Notes: generated from the sequence alone by a model not told the origin. 64,000 bases of DNA from CAWCXF01 sp963799455 (GCA_963799455.1 CAWCXF010000006.1:248001-312000), one strand, 5' to 3'. Positions 53,173 to 64,000 are shown, numbered from the stretch's first letter. Numbers and translations: made by a program.

Positions 53173-54450
53173 ATGCTGCGGGTCTGGAGCGCCAATTGGG
53201 CGCTGTTCGTCGGCGTCCTGCTCCTGATGGTGGGCAACGGGCTCCAGGCCTCGCTCATGGGCGTGCGCGGGCCGCTCGCGGGCTTCACCACCTTCGAGGT
53301 CTCGACGGTGATGTCGGCCTACTTCGCGGGCTTCCTGATCTCGTCATGGGCCACACCGCGGCTCATCCGCCGCGTCGGCCACGTGCGGGTGTTCGCGGCC
53401 TTCGGCTCGTTCATCTCGGCCGCGCTGATCCTCTTCCCGACGATCGAGCACCCCGTCGCCTGGGCGATCCTGCGGGCGGTTCTGGGGTTCTGCTTCTGCG
53501 GCGTCTACGTCACCGCCGAGTCGTGGCTCAACAGCGCCACCACCTCGGCGAACCGCGGCTCGGCGCTGTCGATCTACATGATCGTCCAGACCGGCGGCAT
53601 CGTCGCGGCCCAGGCGATGCTGAACCTGCCCGACGCCACGGGGTACCTGCTCTTCATCATCCCCTCGGTGCTGGTCTCGATCTCCTTCGCGCCGATCCTG
53701 CTCTCCGTCTCCCAGGCGCCGTCCTTCGCATCCACCAAGAGCATGAGCCTGCCCGCGCTCTACCGCGCCTCGCCCCTGGGCGTCGTGGCGATGTTCCTCA
53801 TGGGCGGCGTGTTCTCGGCCCAGTTCGGCATGTCGGCGCTCTACGCCACGCGCGCGGGGCTCGACGCGGGGCGGCTCTCGGCCTTCCTCGCGGCGTTCTA
53901 CGTGGGCGCGCTCCTCATGCAGGTGCCGATCGGCTGGCTCAGCGACCGGATGGACCGGCGCCGGCTGATCCTGGGCGTCTCGGCCGGCGGCGCGGCGGCG
54001 GCCGCCTTCGGCCTCGTCTCGGGCGGCGCCTTCCCGGCGCTCCTCGCGGCGGCCTTCGTCATGGGCGGCTTCGCCAACCCGCTCTACTCGCTCCTGATCG
54101 CCTACGTGAACGACGCGGTGGAGACCGAGGACATGCCCGCGGCCTCGGGGGGCCTGCTCTTCGTCAACGGCGTCGGCGCCATCCTCGGCCCCGTCGCGCT
54201 GGGCGCGCTGATGGGGGCGATGGGCCCGCCGGGCTTCTGGGCCTTCAGCGCGGCGCTCTTCACGGCGGTGGTGCTCTACGCCGCCTACCGCATGGCCCGC
54301 CGCCCGGTCCAGGTGACGGGGGAGGCCGCGACCTACACGCCGGTGTTCCAGGCCGCCTCCAAGGTCGCCGTCGAGGCCGCCGCGGAGTGCCAGGATCCCG
54401 TCGCGGGCGCCGGCCCCGCGCAGGAGGCGCGAAACCCCGAGGCAGCCTGA
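53173..54450 (+). CDS. MFS transporter (YcaD/UMF1-like)
   Basis: A 425-residue, 12-helix major facilitator. Marks: LRVWSANWALFVGVLLLMVGNGLQ, GFTTFEVSTVMSAYFAGFLISS, AESWLNSATTSANRG, and the central motif A repeat GWLSDRMDRRRLI. This group is widespread in Rhodobacterales with no known substrate. AAGGAG lies before the ATG. The extended C-terminal tail is soluble and Ala/Glu-rich. Confidence 0.9.
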   Translation: MLRVWSANWALFVGVLLLMVGNGLQASLMGVRGPLAGFTTFEVSTVMSAYFAGFLISSWATPRLIRRVGHVRVFAAFGSFISAALILFPTIEHPVAWAILRAVLGFCFCGVYVTAESWLNSATTSANRGSALSIYMIVQTGGIVAAQAMLNLPDATGYLLFIIPSVLVSISFAPILLSVSQAPSFASTKSMSLPALYRASPLGVVAMFLMGGVFSAQFGMSALYATRAGLDAGRLSAFLAAFYVGALLMQVPIGWLSDRMDRRRLILGVSAGGAAAAAFGLVSGGAFPALLAAAFVMGGFANPLYSLLIAYVNDAVETEDMPAASGGLLFVNGVGAILGPVALGALMGAMGPPGFWAFSAALFTAVVLYAAYRMARRPVQVTGEAATYTPVFQAASKVAVEAAAECQDPVAGAGPAQEARNPEAA

Positions 54451-54463
54451 CGGGTTGGGGCGG

Positions 54464-54496
54464 GCGAGCGACGGGGCGAGCGACGGGGCGAGCGAG
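54464..54496. repeat. 12-bp tandem repeat, 2.8 copies, just after the MFS stop
   Basis: Unit GCGAGCGACGGG at 54464-54475 and 54476-54487, with a partial third unit, begins 14 bases after the MFS stop codon and runs up to the DUF924 ribosome site. Confidence 0.85.
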
Positions 54497-54511
54497 GAGG
54501 GGGAGAGAGCC

Positions 54512-55189
54512 ATGGCCCAGACACCGGACGCCGCCGCGGCGGCCGAGGCGCGTCCCGGCGGGACGGAGGGCGGGGACGCCGACGGCGAGGGCGCCGCGGC
54601 GAGGGGCGACCCCAGGCCGCGCATGATCCTCGACCACTGGCTCGACGAGGTCGGGCCCGCGGGCTGGTACGAGGCGGACGAGGCGCGCGACGCCGCGATC
54701 CGCGAGCGCTTCGGGGCGATGTGGGACCATGCCGTGGAGGGCGCGCTGTCGCTGTGGCTCACCCATCCCACCGGCGCGCTGGCCTACATCGTCCTGACCG
54801 ATCAGATGCCGCGCAACATGTGGCGCGGGCACGCTCGGGCCTTCGCCTCCGACCACATGGCGCTCGCCGCGGCCAAGGCCGCCGTGGACCGCGACTGGGA
54901 CAGGGCCGTCGAGGAGCCCGCGCGGCAGTTCTTCTACCTGCCCTTGATGCACTCCGAACGCCTGCCCGACCAGGAGCGCTGCATGCGCCTGATGCTGACG
55001 CGGCTGCGCGAGACCGGCGCCTCCAACCTGCGCCACGCCAAGGCGCACCGCGAGGTGATCCGCCGCTTCGGCCGCTTCCCCACCCGCAACGCGGCCTTGG
55101 GCCGCGTGGACACCGCGGCCGAGGCGGCGTTCCTGGAGGCGGGCGGCTACGGCGCCGTCCTGCGCGAGATCGAGGCCAAGGAGGGTTGA
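54512..55189 (+). CDS. DUF924 family protein
   Basis: A 225-residue member of the helical DUF924 family, unknown function. Signatures: ILDHWLDEVGPAGWYEADEARDAAIRERF in part, YIVLTDQMPRNMWRGHARAFASD, FFYLPLMHSERLPDQERC and NLRHAKAHREVIRRFGRFPTRNAALGR. The first ~35 residues are low-complexity Ala/Gly/Asp-rich. ATG 54512 follows GGAGGGGGAGAG. The next gene begins one base after its stop. Confidence 0.9.
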   Translation: MAQTPDAAAAAEARPGGTEGGDADGEGAAARGDPRPRMILDHWLDEVGPAGWYEADEARDAAIRERFGAMWDHAVEGALSLWLTHPTGALAYIVLTDQMPRNMWRGHARAFASDHMALAAAKAAVDRDWDRAVEEPARQFFYLPLMHSERLPDQERCMRLMLTRLRETGASNLRHAKAHREVIRRFGRFPTRNAALGRVDTAAEAAFLEAGGYGAVLREIEAKEG

Positions 55190-55190
55190 G

Positions 55191-55409
55191 ATGCCGAGAA
55201 GCCGAGGCCCGGAGGGCGCGACGACGCTCTTCGTCGTCGTGCTCGTCGTGGGCGTGCTGATGGTCGTCCTGCCGCCGCTGGTGTTCGGCGCGGCCGAGGG
55301 CGACAAGGGCGCGCAGCCCTTCCTGCCGACCTGGATCGGCTGGGGCGTCGCCGCGATCGGCGCGGTGGGCGCGCTCGTGTCCTGGCTGGCCAAGCGCCGG
55401 AGCGGGTGA
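55191..55409 (+). CDS. small two-helix membrane protein
   Basis: 72 residues with two hydrophobic helices (TTLFVVVLVVGVLMVVLPPLVF and WIGWGVAAIGAVGALVSWLA) and a basic end KRRSG. A strong ribosome site (AAGGAGGG) overlaps the end of the DUF924 gene, and the start lies one base beyond its stop, so the two are coupled. Not recognised; function unknown. Confidence 0.75.
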   Translation: MPRSRGPEGATTLFVVVLVVGVLMVVLPPLVFGAAEGDKGAQPFLPTWIGWGVAAIGAVGALVSWLAKRRSG

Positions 55410-55517
55410 GGCGGCCCGCGACGGCCAGGCGCGGTCCGCGATGCGAGACACGGCGCCGAGCGCCGGGGCTCGGACGGCAAAGGACGTGAGGGCGAAGGAC
55501 GTGAGGAGGAGGATCGG

Positions 55518-56909
55518 TTGGCCAGCTTCGACATGATCGTCATCGGCTCGGGGCCGGGTGGCTACGTCTGCGCCATTCGCGGCGCGCAGCTCGGGCTCCG
55601 CGTCGCGTGCGTCGAGCGCGAGCACCTGGGCGGCATCTGCCTCAACTGGGGCTGCATCCCGACGAAGGCGATGCTGCGTTCGGCCGAGGTGTTCCACCTC
55701 ATGCGGCGGGCGAGCGAGTTCGGCCTCTCCGCCGAGGGGGTCGGCTACGACCTACCGGCCGTCGTGAAGCGCTCGCGGGGGGTCGCCCGCCAGCTCAACC
55801 AGGGCGTCGGGCACCTTCTCAAGAAGAACGGCGTCACGACCGTCATGGGCGAGGCGAGGCTCTCCGGGCCCGGCGCCGTGAGCGTCACGACGAAGGACGG
55901 CGAGGCGCGTCACGAGGCCCCCGCCATCGTCGTCGCCACCGGCGCGCGGGCGCGGGACCTCCCCGGCCTGGAGGCCGACGGCGATCTCGTCTGGGACTAC
56001 AAGACGGCGATGACGCCGCCCTTCATGCCGGGGCGCCTGCTGGTGATCGGCTCTGGCGCCATCGGCATCGAGTTCGCGAGCTTCTACAACACGCTCGGCG
56101 CCGAGACGACGGTGGTGGAGGTGATGGACCGCATCCTGCCCACCGAGGACGAGGAAATCAGCGCCTTCGCGCTCAAGCAGTTCCGCCGCCAGGGCATGAC
56201 CATCCTGCCCAAGGCGATCGTCAAGGGCCTCGATCGCGGCGAGGGCCGCGTGACGGCGAGCGTCGAGTCGGAGGGCGAGGCGCGCGAGATGGAGTTCGAC
56301 GCGGTGATCTCGGCCGTGGGCATCGTCGGCAACGTCGAGGGGCTCGGGCTGGAGGAGGCGGGCGTGACGGTCGATCGCGCCCACGTCGTCACCGACGCCC
56401 ACTGCCGGACGGGCGTCGAGGGCCTCTACGCCATCGGCGACGTGGCGGGCGCCCCCTGGCTCGCCCACAAGGCCTCCCACGAGGGCGTCGTGGTGGCCGA
56501 GCTGATCGCGGGGCGCGACGACGTCCACCCGGTCGATCCCGACTCCATCGCGGGGTGCACCTACTGCCATCCGCAGGTGGCCTCCGTGGGCCTCACCGAG
56601 CGCGAGGCGAGGGAGGCGGGCCGCGAGATCCGCGTGGGCCGCTTCCCCTTCGTCGGCAACGGCAAGGCGATCGCGCTCGGCGAGCCCGAGGGCATGGTCA
56701 AGACGGTGTTCGACGCCGCGACGGGCGAGCTGCTCGGCGCGCACATGATCGGCGCCGAGGTCACCGAGCTGATCCAGGGCTACGTCGTGGGTCGGCAGCT
56801 CGAGACGACGGAGGAGGATCTGATGGCCTCCGTGTTCCCGCACCCCACGCTCGGCGAGACGATGCACGAGAGCGTGCTGGCGGCCTACGGCCGGGGGATC
56901 CACCACTGA
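55518..56909 (+). CDS. lpdA: dihydrolipoyl dehydrogenase (E3)
   Basis: Flavoprotein that reoxidises lipoyl groups of 2-oxoacid dehydrogenase complexes. FAD motif IVIGSGPGGYVCAIRGAQLG, redox-active disulfide GGICLNWGCIPTK (Cys41, Cys46), NAD motif LLVIGSGAIGIEFASFY, and the C-terminal His-Glu pair in HPHPTLGETMHES. 463 residues. The start is TTG 55518 after GAGGAGGA; no ATG fits. The stop codon is the first unit of a seven-copy 16-bp tandem repeat. Confidence 0.95.
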   Translation: MASFDMIVIGSGPGGYVCAIRGAQLGLRVACVEREHLGGICLNWGCIPTKAMLRSAEVFHLMRRASEFGLSAEGVGYDLPAVVKRSRGVARQLNQGVGHLLKKNGVTTVMGEARLSGPGAVSVTTKDGEARHEAPAIVVATGARARDLPGLEADGDLVWDYKTAMTPPFMPGRLLVIGSGAIGIEFASFYNTLGAETTVVEVMDRILPTEDEEISAFALKQFRRQGMTILPKAIVKGLDRGEGRVTASVESEGEAREMEFDAVISAVGIVGNVEGLGLEEAGVTVDRAHVVTDAHCRTGVEGLYAIGDVAGAPWLAHKASHEGVVVAELIAGRDDVHPVDPDSIAGCTYCHPQVASVGLTEREAREAGREIRVGRFPFVGNGKAIALGEPEGMVKTVFDAATGELLGAHMIGAEVTELIQGYVVGRQLETTEEDLMASVFPHPTLGETMHESVLAAYGRGIHH

Positions 56910-57010
56910 CGGGGCCACCACTGACGGGGGCCACCACTGACGGGGGCCACCACTGACGGGGGCCACCACTGACGGGGGCCACCACTGACGGGGGCCACCA
57001 CCGACGAGGG
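56900..57010. repeat. seven-copy 16-bp minisatellite starting in the lpdA stop
   Basis: Unit CCACCACTGACGGGGG. Copy 1 (56900-56914, one G shorter) codes the last two residues (His-His) and stop of lpdA; copies 2-6 (56915-56994) are perfect; copy 7 (56995-57010) has two changes. No ORF needs this array. Confidence 0.97.
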
Positions 57011-57039
57011 GCCGAGGGCGGCGGCGCGCCGCCCGCGGC

Positions 57040-57384
57040 TCAGTCCTTCATCGGGTCGTGGCCCCAGTTCATCAGGCTGTAGCGCCACTTCGAGTGCTCG
57101 ACGTCGCCGTCGGGCCCCTGCGCCAGGTGGCGGCGGCAGTAGCCCACGACCTTCCTCATCCAGTCGTAGTCGTCCTCGCCGAGGTCATCCTTCTTCGTCC
57201 GCTTGAGATCGACGATGCGGCGGCCCGACTTGTGGCCGGTGCTCTCGCCGTCCCCGCCGGTGTCGCCGACCGACCGGGACTCCTCGGTCCCCAGCCACGC
57301 CTCCAGCTCCTTCGGCGCCATGTTCACGACCTCGTCGAAATCGCGGCGGATCTCGTCGCGCTCGTCGTCGGACCTCTCGGCCAT
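57040..57384 (-). CDS. DUF3140 family protein
   Basis: A 114-residue charged protein matching DUF3140: DFDEVVNMAPKELEAWLGTEESRSVG, STGHKSGRRIVDLKRTKKDDL, DYDWMRKVVGYCRRHLAQ and the C-terminal WRYSLMNWGHDPMKD. The family is annotated as DNA-binding by some databases without strong support. ATG 57384 has GAGGAGGA upstream. Convergent with lpdA across the 16-bp repeats and divergent from uvrA. Confidence 0.9.
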   Translation of the reverse strand: MAERSDDERDEIRRDFDEVVNMAPKELEAWLGTEESRSVGDTGGDGESTGHKSGRRIVDLKRTKKDDLGEDDYDWMRKVVGYCRRHLAQGPDGDVEHSKWRYSLMNWGHDPMKD

Positions 57385-57450
57385 GGGCTCCTCCTCTCAG
57401 GTTGCGCCACAGAAGCGAAGCGCGGGGCGCGAGGTTCCGGACATGTCGCC

Positions 57451-57527
57451 GCACCGAGCGCGCCCCTGGCGCGACCCCGCACCGCGCGCCCCTGGCGCGA
57501 CCCCGCACCGCGCGCCTCTGGCGCGAT
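57451..57527. repeat. 26-28-bp tandem repeat, three copies
   Basis: Three successive units built on GCACCGCGCGCCCCTGGCGC (57451-57478, 57479-57504, 57505-57527), progressively diverged, in the gap between the DUF3140 gene and uvrA. Confidence 0.85.
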
Positions 57528-57649
57528 TTCCCAGCACGCGCCGCCGGCATCGCCCCGCCACAGGCCCACGGCCGCACCGCCCGCCGATCAGGCGCCTCCG
57601 CGTCCCGCAGCCATGCGCAGGGGCGTCCCGGCCACGATGCCGCGGCGGT

Positions 57650-57664
57650 GTTCCGCCTCCGTTC
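57650..57664 (+). promoter_or_regulatory. LexA/SOS box (GTTC-N7-GTTC) upstream of uvrA
   Basis: GTTCCGCCTCCGTTC is an exact match to the alphaproteobacterial LexA operator, 65 bases before the uvrA ATG. uvrA is a standard SOS gene in this class, which supports the reading of this site and, by analogy, the one before dnaB. Confidence 0.8.
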
Positions 57665-57729
57665 CAATACCGGCTTGGCGCGGGCGCGGCGCGGGTCTAT
57701 CTCCCGGATGCCAGATCGGGAGGACACCG

Positions 57730-60588
<2,859 letters not shown>

Positions 60589-60839
60589 GGGCCTGGACTG
60601 TGGGATGCAGAACGTGGCGCCTTGTGATCCCTTGCGAGGCGTGCCGAGGGATCTCGGAGCCTGACAGGTCCAGTGCTGGATCGCGATCCAGATCTCGCCT
60701 CGAGTTCGTGGGTCGATCGATGTGAAGATCCACGACCCCTGGACGCTGTCGAAGAACCCGGGGCTTGAGCCGGTCCTGGACCCCCGTGGTCCCCTTCCCG
60801 CGAGCGGTGGGGAGGGCGCGTCGGGTCGAGGCGGCGCGT

Positions 60840-61500
60840 CGGGCGACGCTGCACTGCGTGCGCTCGTTCCCGGTGCGGCAGCGCGCGGCCACGACGAACG
60901 CGGCGCGCGGGCTCCTCGGCGAGTTCGGCCTCGTCGCGGCGAAGGGCATCGGTCGCGTCGACGACCTCCGGCGCGACATGGAAGGGACGAACGAAGACGA
61001 TCTGCCGCGGGAGGCTCGGACGGCCCTCGATGCGCTGTTCGATCACCTCGATGCGCTGACGGCGAAGCTCGGCGCGATCGGTCGGGAGATCCTCGCCTGG
61101 CACAAGACGAGCGCAGCGAGCCGGCGTCTCGCCACGGCGCCAGGCGTCGGCCCGCTGAGGGCACCGGCGCTGATCGCATCGGTGGGGATGCCTCCCAGTT
61201 CACGTCGGCCCGTCGTTTTGCGGCGTGGCTCGGCCTGACGCCGCGCATGTCGGCGAGCGGTGGTCGAGGGCGCATCGGGCGGATCAGCGATGGCGGGGAT
61301 CGCCCCCCGCGAACGCTCCTGATCCTTGGCGCGCGGGCGATGGTCGGCACGAGCTTCCGTCGCGGGGTCAGGCCGCGTCCATGGCGCCAGGCGCCAGGCC
61401 GACGGCGCCGCGGTGGCGGTCGCGCGCAAGACGGCGCGCGCTTTGTGGGCCATGATCCGACGCGAGGAATCGTATCGGCGTCCAGCGGTGTTCAGCCACC
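60840..61500 (+). pseudogene. IS110-family transposase remnant (IS1111-like)
   Basis: Decayed transposase in three frames. Frame 1 gives VRSFPVRQRAATTNAARGLLGEFG ... GIGRVDDL ... EILAWHKTSAASRRLATAPGVG; the frame shifts near 61185 into GDASQFTSARRFAAWLGLTPR and GRIGRISDGGDR; a later frame gives ARKTARALWAMIRREESYR. The N-terminal DEDD catalytic half before VRSF is absent. At least two frameshifts plus the 5' truncation make it non-functional. Boundaries are approximate, and I found no terminal repeats. Confidence 0.8.
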
Positions 61501-61861
61501 GCCTGACAGGGATCAGCGTCGCGCACCGCGGCGCTGGCTTGCGAGGGAGGCAAGCGATGATGGCAGACCCGATCATCCGGGGTTCGAAGGCCCTCGAATG
61601 ATGCGATCCGACACGAGCTCGTCCAATCGTCTGGCCGCCGGACCGCGGAAACCATCCAGGCCAGCGGCGGTCTCGGCGCGCGAACGGGCCGGATACGCGA
61701 CCGCAAGCACCGGTCCCGCCGTCGTCGAACGTATCCATTGCAAGGTGGATGTGGTCCATGCACGTCGTGTTTCGCTCGCGCGGCGCCGTCCCCGACGCGG
61801 CCTCCATGACGACCTCGACGATCGTGCCGGCCACCGACGGGTGTGGGCGGTGTCGAGCCCT

Positions 61862-62080
61862 GGGGCCACCATCGCCCCCAGGCTGCGAGGGAGGCGGGAT
61901 CCGGGAGGCGACGTCGAGATGGTCCCCGTCGACCTCGACCCGCCGGACCATCGCCCGCATGAGCTCGCGCGTCCCCTCCCGGCCCGTCCTCTCGAGGCCG
62001 CTGTGGACCTTGTGGCCGGACGCCTCCAGGCGGCCGACGAGCAGCGTCAGCCCCCGCTCGGCCCCGGCGTTGGCGGCCAT
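61862..62080 (-). pseudogene. C-terminal remnant of a large serine recombinase
   Basis: A minus-strand segment of about 70 residues reads LEASGHKVHSGLERTGREGTRELMRAMVRRVEVDGDHLDV...RIPPP, the usual C-terminal pattern (helix, then RELIRALVRRVEV) of phage-type or transposon serine recombinases. No catalytic domain is present. The fragment ends exactly at the left end of the IS5 element, as if the insertion cut the gene, but I could not find its 5' part on the other side. Confidence 0.5.
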
Positions 62081-62136
62081 CGGGCCTTGTTGCGCAAATC
62101 ATCTGAGGGATGGCGGCCCTCTTCCTCCCATTGGGG

Positions 62137-63096
62137 TCATGCGACGGGCTTTGTGAGGGGGATGCCGAGCGCGGTGTAGCGGTTGAGGATGGCTATGCGG
62201 ATTTGGAGCTCGGCGGTCTGGCGGTCGAAGTCGCGCGCCATGAGCTTCTGACCCAGGAGCTTCATGCAGTTCATCTTGGCCTCGACCCGACTTCGGCGAT
62301 GGTATCCGCTCCAGCGCCGCCAGATCGTCCGTCCCAGCTGCTTGACGGCCCGCAGGGCTTCGTTCCGCGCCGGCGCACCGGGGCTGTCCTTCTTCCAGGG
62401 CTTGGCGTTTCGCCGCGGTGGGATGACGGCGTCGGCGCCCCGGCCCGCGATGGCGTCGTGGCACTTGCGAGTGTCGTAGGCCCCATCGGCGGTCACCAAG
62501 CCGACCGCCTCGCCCGCGGGGATCTGGCCCAGCAGATCGGGCAGGACGGGCGCGTCGCCGACATGGCTGGCGGTGATCTCGACGGCGCGGACCTCCAACG
62601 TCGCCTCATCGACAGCCAGGTGGACCTTGCGCCACACGCGACGCCGCGCCCCGCCGTGCTTGCGGGCATGCCATTCGCCTTCCGCGCACCTTGATGCCGA
62701 TGCTGTCCACCAACAGTGCTGTCCACCAACAGGTGCAGTGGGCCTGCGCCGCCTCGATAGGGCAGCTGCACCGCAAGCGTCTGCTGGCGGCGGCAGAGCG
62801 TCGAGTGGTCGGGCACCGGCCAGTCGAGCCCCGCCAGCCGGAGCAGGCTCGCCACGAATACGGTCGTCTGGCCCGGTCATCTGGCGCAGCAGCAGGCCGA
62901 ACAGCACCTTGATCGTGAGACATGCCTGGATGGCGGCGTCCGAGAACACCTGCCGCCGACCCCTCTTGCCCAACGGCTCGGCCCGCCAGACCATGCCGGG
63001 GTCGAACCAGACGGTCAGCGAGCCGCGCTCACGCAGCGACGCGGTGTAGGCGGCCCAGTTCAGGGTGCGGTAGCGGGTCGGGTCAGGTCGGGACAT
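62137..63096 (-). pseudogene. IS5-family transposase with compensating frameshifts
   Basis: Ends are intact: N-terminal YRTLNWAAYTASLRERGSLTVWFDP and IQACLTIKVLFGLLLRQMTG; C-terminal half EWHARKHGG, RRVWRKVHLAVDEATLEVRA, VTADGAYDTRKCHDAI, IPPRRNAKPWK and RRSRVEAKMNCMKLLGQ. The ~60 residues between (62.69-62.88 kb) are out of frame; the true sequence (ASLLRLAGLDWPVPDHSTL ... LLVDS) is in other frames. Three lesions add up to a multiple of three: an extra base near 62.87 kb, a 16-bp duplication at 62701, and a two-base loss near 62.69 kb. The first catalytic Asp lies in the scrambled part, so the enzyme should be dead. Confidence 0.88.
62701..62732. repeat. 16-bp perfect tandem duplication inside the IS5 transposase
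   Basis: TGCTGTCCACCAACAG occurs at 62701-62716 and again at 62717-62732. Related transposases have one copy, so this is a duplication that breaks the frame at the LLVDS catalytic segment. Confidence 0.95.
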
Positions 63097-63159
63097 CCCC
63101 GTCAGCCATGCCGTTGGACCCCCGATGTGAATCCCCGGCAGGCTTTGCGCAACAAGGCC

Positions 63160-63549
63160 GGTCGGCATGGCGCGCCTCCCGTCTGGACGAGGGCGGCTCG
63201 CGCCGCGCGGCGGCCTTGGCGTCGAGGCTCGGGGGCGACGGCACCTCCCCCAGGCCCGCGCCGCCTCGCGCCCCCCCTCGCGCACGGCGTGCTCCATCAC
63301 GATGAGCCGGAGCGACGCGTCGCCGCCCCCTCCGGCGGGCGCGCGGGGGCCGCCCGCTCGGCGAGCAGCTCCCGCGCGGCCCGCGAGCGCCAGCACCCCC
63401 CCGCCCGGCCGCCGCGCGCCGCGCCGCGCTCGGCCGCGCTCGCCAGAGCGGGCACCGCCCCATGGGAGCATGAGGAGGTGTGGGGCGCTCCCCTGAGGGG
63501 GGTGCGCACGATGGGATGCCGCCGCGAGGCGACGTGACGGGGCGGGACC
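63160..63549. other. unassigned DNA between the IS5 element and the pRiA4b-like pseudogene
   Basis: About 390 GC-rich bases. Several open frames exist on both strands, but none shows a recognisable motif together with a ribosome site. Probably degraded accessory DNA. Confidence 0.5.
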
Positions 63550-64000
63550 GTGGCGGGGACGACGAGCGGGACGACGAGAGCCTCTACGTCGGCGTCCCCG
63601 GCCGGCGAGGTGCTGCAGTTCAAGGTCTGGCTGATGGGCGTGGGCCCGATGATCTGGCGCCGGCTGCAGGTGCCGCCCACGATGAGCCTGCGCGAGCTGC
63701 ACGGCGCGCTGCAGGTGGCGATGGGCTGGGAGGGCCTGCGCCTCTATACCAGTTCATCCTGCGCGGCGTGCGCCATGGCTCGTGGGAGCTGTCCGCGGCC
63801 TCGCCGCCGTCACGCTGGAGGAGCTGCGCCTGCGCCGGCGAGCGCGGTTCGCCTACGAGTGCGACCCGAACGTCCCCCGGCGCCACGAGCTGCGCCTGGA
63901 GGATCGCGTCGCGGGCCAGCCGCGGCGTGACTAGCCGACCTGCGTCGGCGACCACGCGCCCGTGCCCGCCCGAGGAGGTCGGCGGACCAGAAGGCGACCA
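63550..64000 (+). pseudogene. plasmid pRiA4b ORF-3-like gene, broken, running off the window
   Basis: The start of a pRiA4b ORF-3 family protein is clear: VLQFKVWLMGVGPMIWRRLQVPPTMSLRELHGALQVAMGWEGLRLY in pieces. It then shifts frame to FILRGVRHGSWELSAASP, shifts again to VTLEELRLRRRARFAYECD...HELRLEDRVAG, meets a TAG at 63932-63934, and the conserved CPPEEVGGPEGD follows in yet another frame up to the window end. At least three frame changes and one stop make it a pseudogene. The family is typical of plasmids and genomic islands; function unknown. Confidence 0.8.

Larger units (their letters stand above)
62083..63159 (-). mobile_element. IS5-family insertion sequence with perfect 16-bp terminal repeats
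   Basis: The terminal inverted repeats GGCCTTGTTGCGCAAA (62083-62098) and its exact complement (63144-63159) bound a 1077-bp element. The ends resemble the GGCTTTGTTG type seen in the IS903 group of IS5. The transposase reads on the minus strand and is damaged. No convincing target-site duplication is visible at the flanks. Confidence 0.88.

Noticed and set aside
56900..57010. CRISPR array
   Set aside because: The 16-bp units are directly contiguous with no spacers and no cas genes are near; it is a minisatellite.
61043..62080. A 345-codon minus-strand gene covering the IS110 remnant
   Set aside because: Only its first ~73 codons resemble a recombinase tail; the remainder is antisense to the transposase remnant.
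62074..63168. Target-site duplication of the IS5 element
   Set aside because: The 9-base flanks (CGGCCATCG and GGTCGGCAT) do not match and no 2-4 base duplication is convincing.

Overview
The window is a chromosomal stretch from a strikingly GC-rich alphaproteobacterium, most likely a Rhodobacterales-type organism; the species cannot be told from sequence alone. The reasons are gene order and family content: trpE next to a SurA/PpiD-like isomerase, tatABC followed by a DUF815 ATPase, surE-pcm-nlpD, a cysG-DUF2849-cysI-cysH-DUF934-fpr run, a vitamin B12-dependent ribonucleotide reductase, the short protein that databases call 'antifreeze protein' in this order, and LexA sites of the alphaproteobacterial GTTC-N7-GTTC type.

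Layout. 1-5.9 kb (minus): trpE (cut by the window edge), a periplasmic folding factor, a PLP aminotransferase, xanthine phosphoribosyltransferase, a LysE exporter and enoyl-ACP reductase fabI. 6-12.6 kb (plus): pdxH, a two-domain cold-shock protein overlapping a DUF192 gene, tRNA-Pro(UGG), and nrdJ behind a probable NrdR box. 12.7-13.6 kb (minus): an unrecognised two-gene cassette. 14-17.8 kb (plus): an ABC ATPase, tatABC and a DUF815 ATPase. 17.8-24.5 kb (mostly minus): nlpD-pcm-surE, a small secreted protein, dnaB, pyrE and pyrC. 24.9-34.8 kb (mostly plus): an HD hydrolase, small proteins, and a cox-type accessory set (MoxR ATPase, CoxE-like VWA protein, XdhC, MoeA-like protein) interrupted by a large acidic OmpA protein. 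34.8-42.7 kb: infC, an acidic lipoprotein, then assimilatory sulfate reduction with an Lrp regulator. 43-47.6 kb (minus): a TAXI-TRAP transporter coupled to a cytochrome P450. 47.8-57.4 kb: two MFS transporters, a bactofilin/M23 pair, queA, DUF924, lpdA and DUF3140. 57.7-60.6 kb: uvrA.

After uvrA the sequence becomes a graveyard of mobile DNA: a frameshifted IS110-type transposase, the tail of a large serine recombinase, an IS5-family element with perfect 16-bp ends but a scrambled transposase, and a broken pRiA4b ORF-3 gene running off the window.

Points that stand out. Exact LexA-type boxes lie before uvrA and over the likely -10 of dnaB. infC and probably pyrC need non-AUG starts. DUF192 and nrdJ each carry a one-base frameshift, which may be sequencing error. 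Short tandem repeats repeatedly begin at or just after gene stop codons; two unrelated ones share the core TGACGGGGGCC. No CRISPR array, rRNA or obvious defence system was seen.
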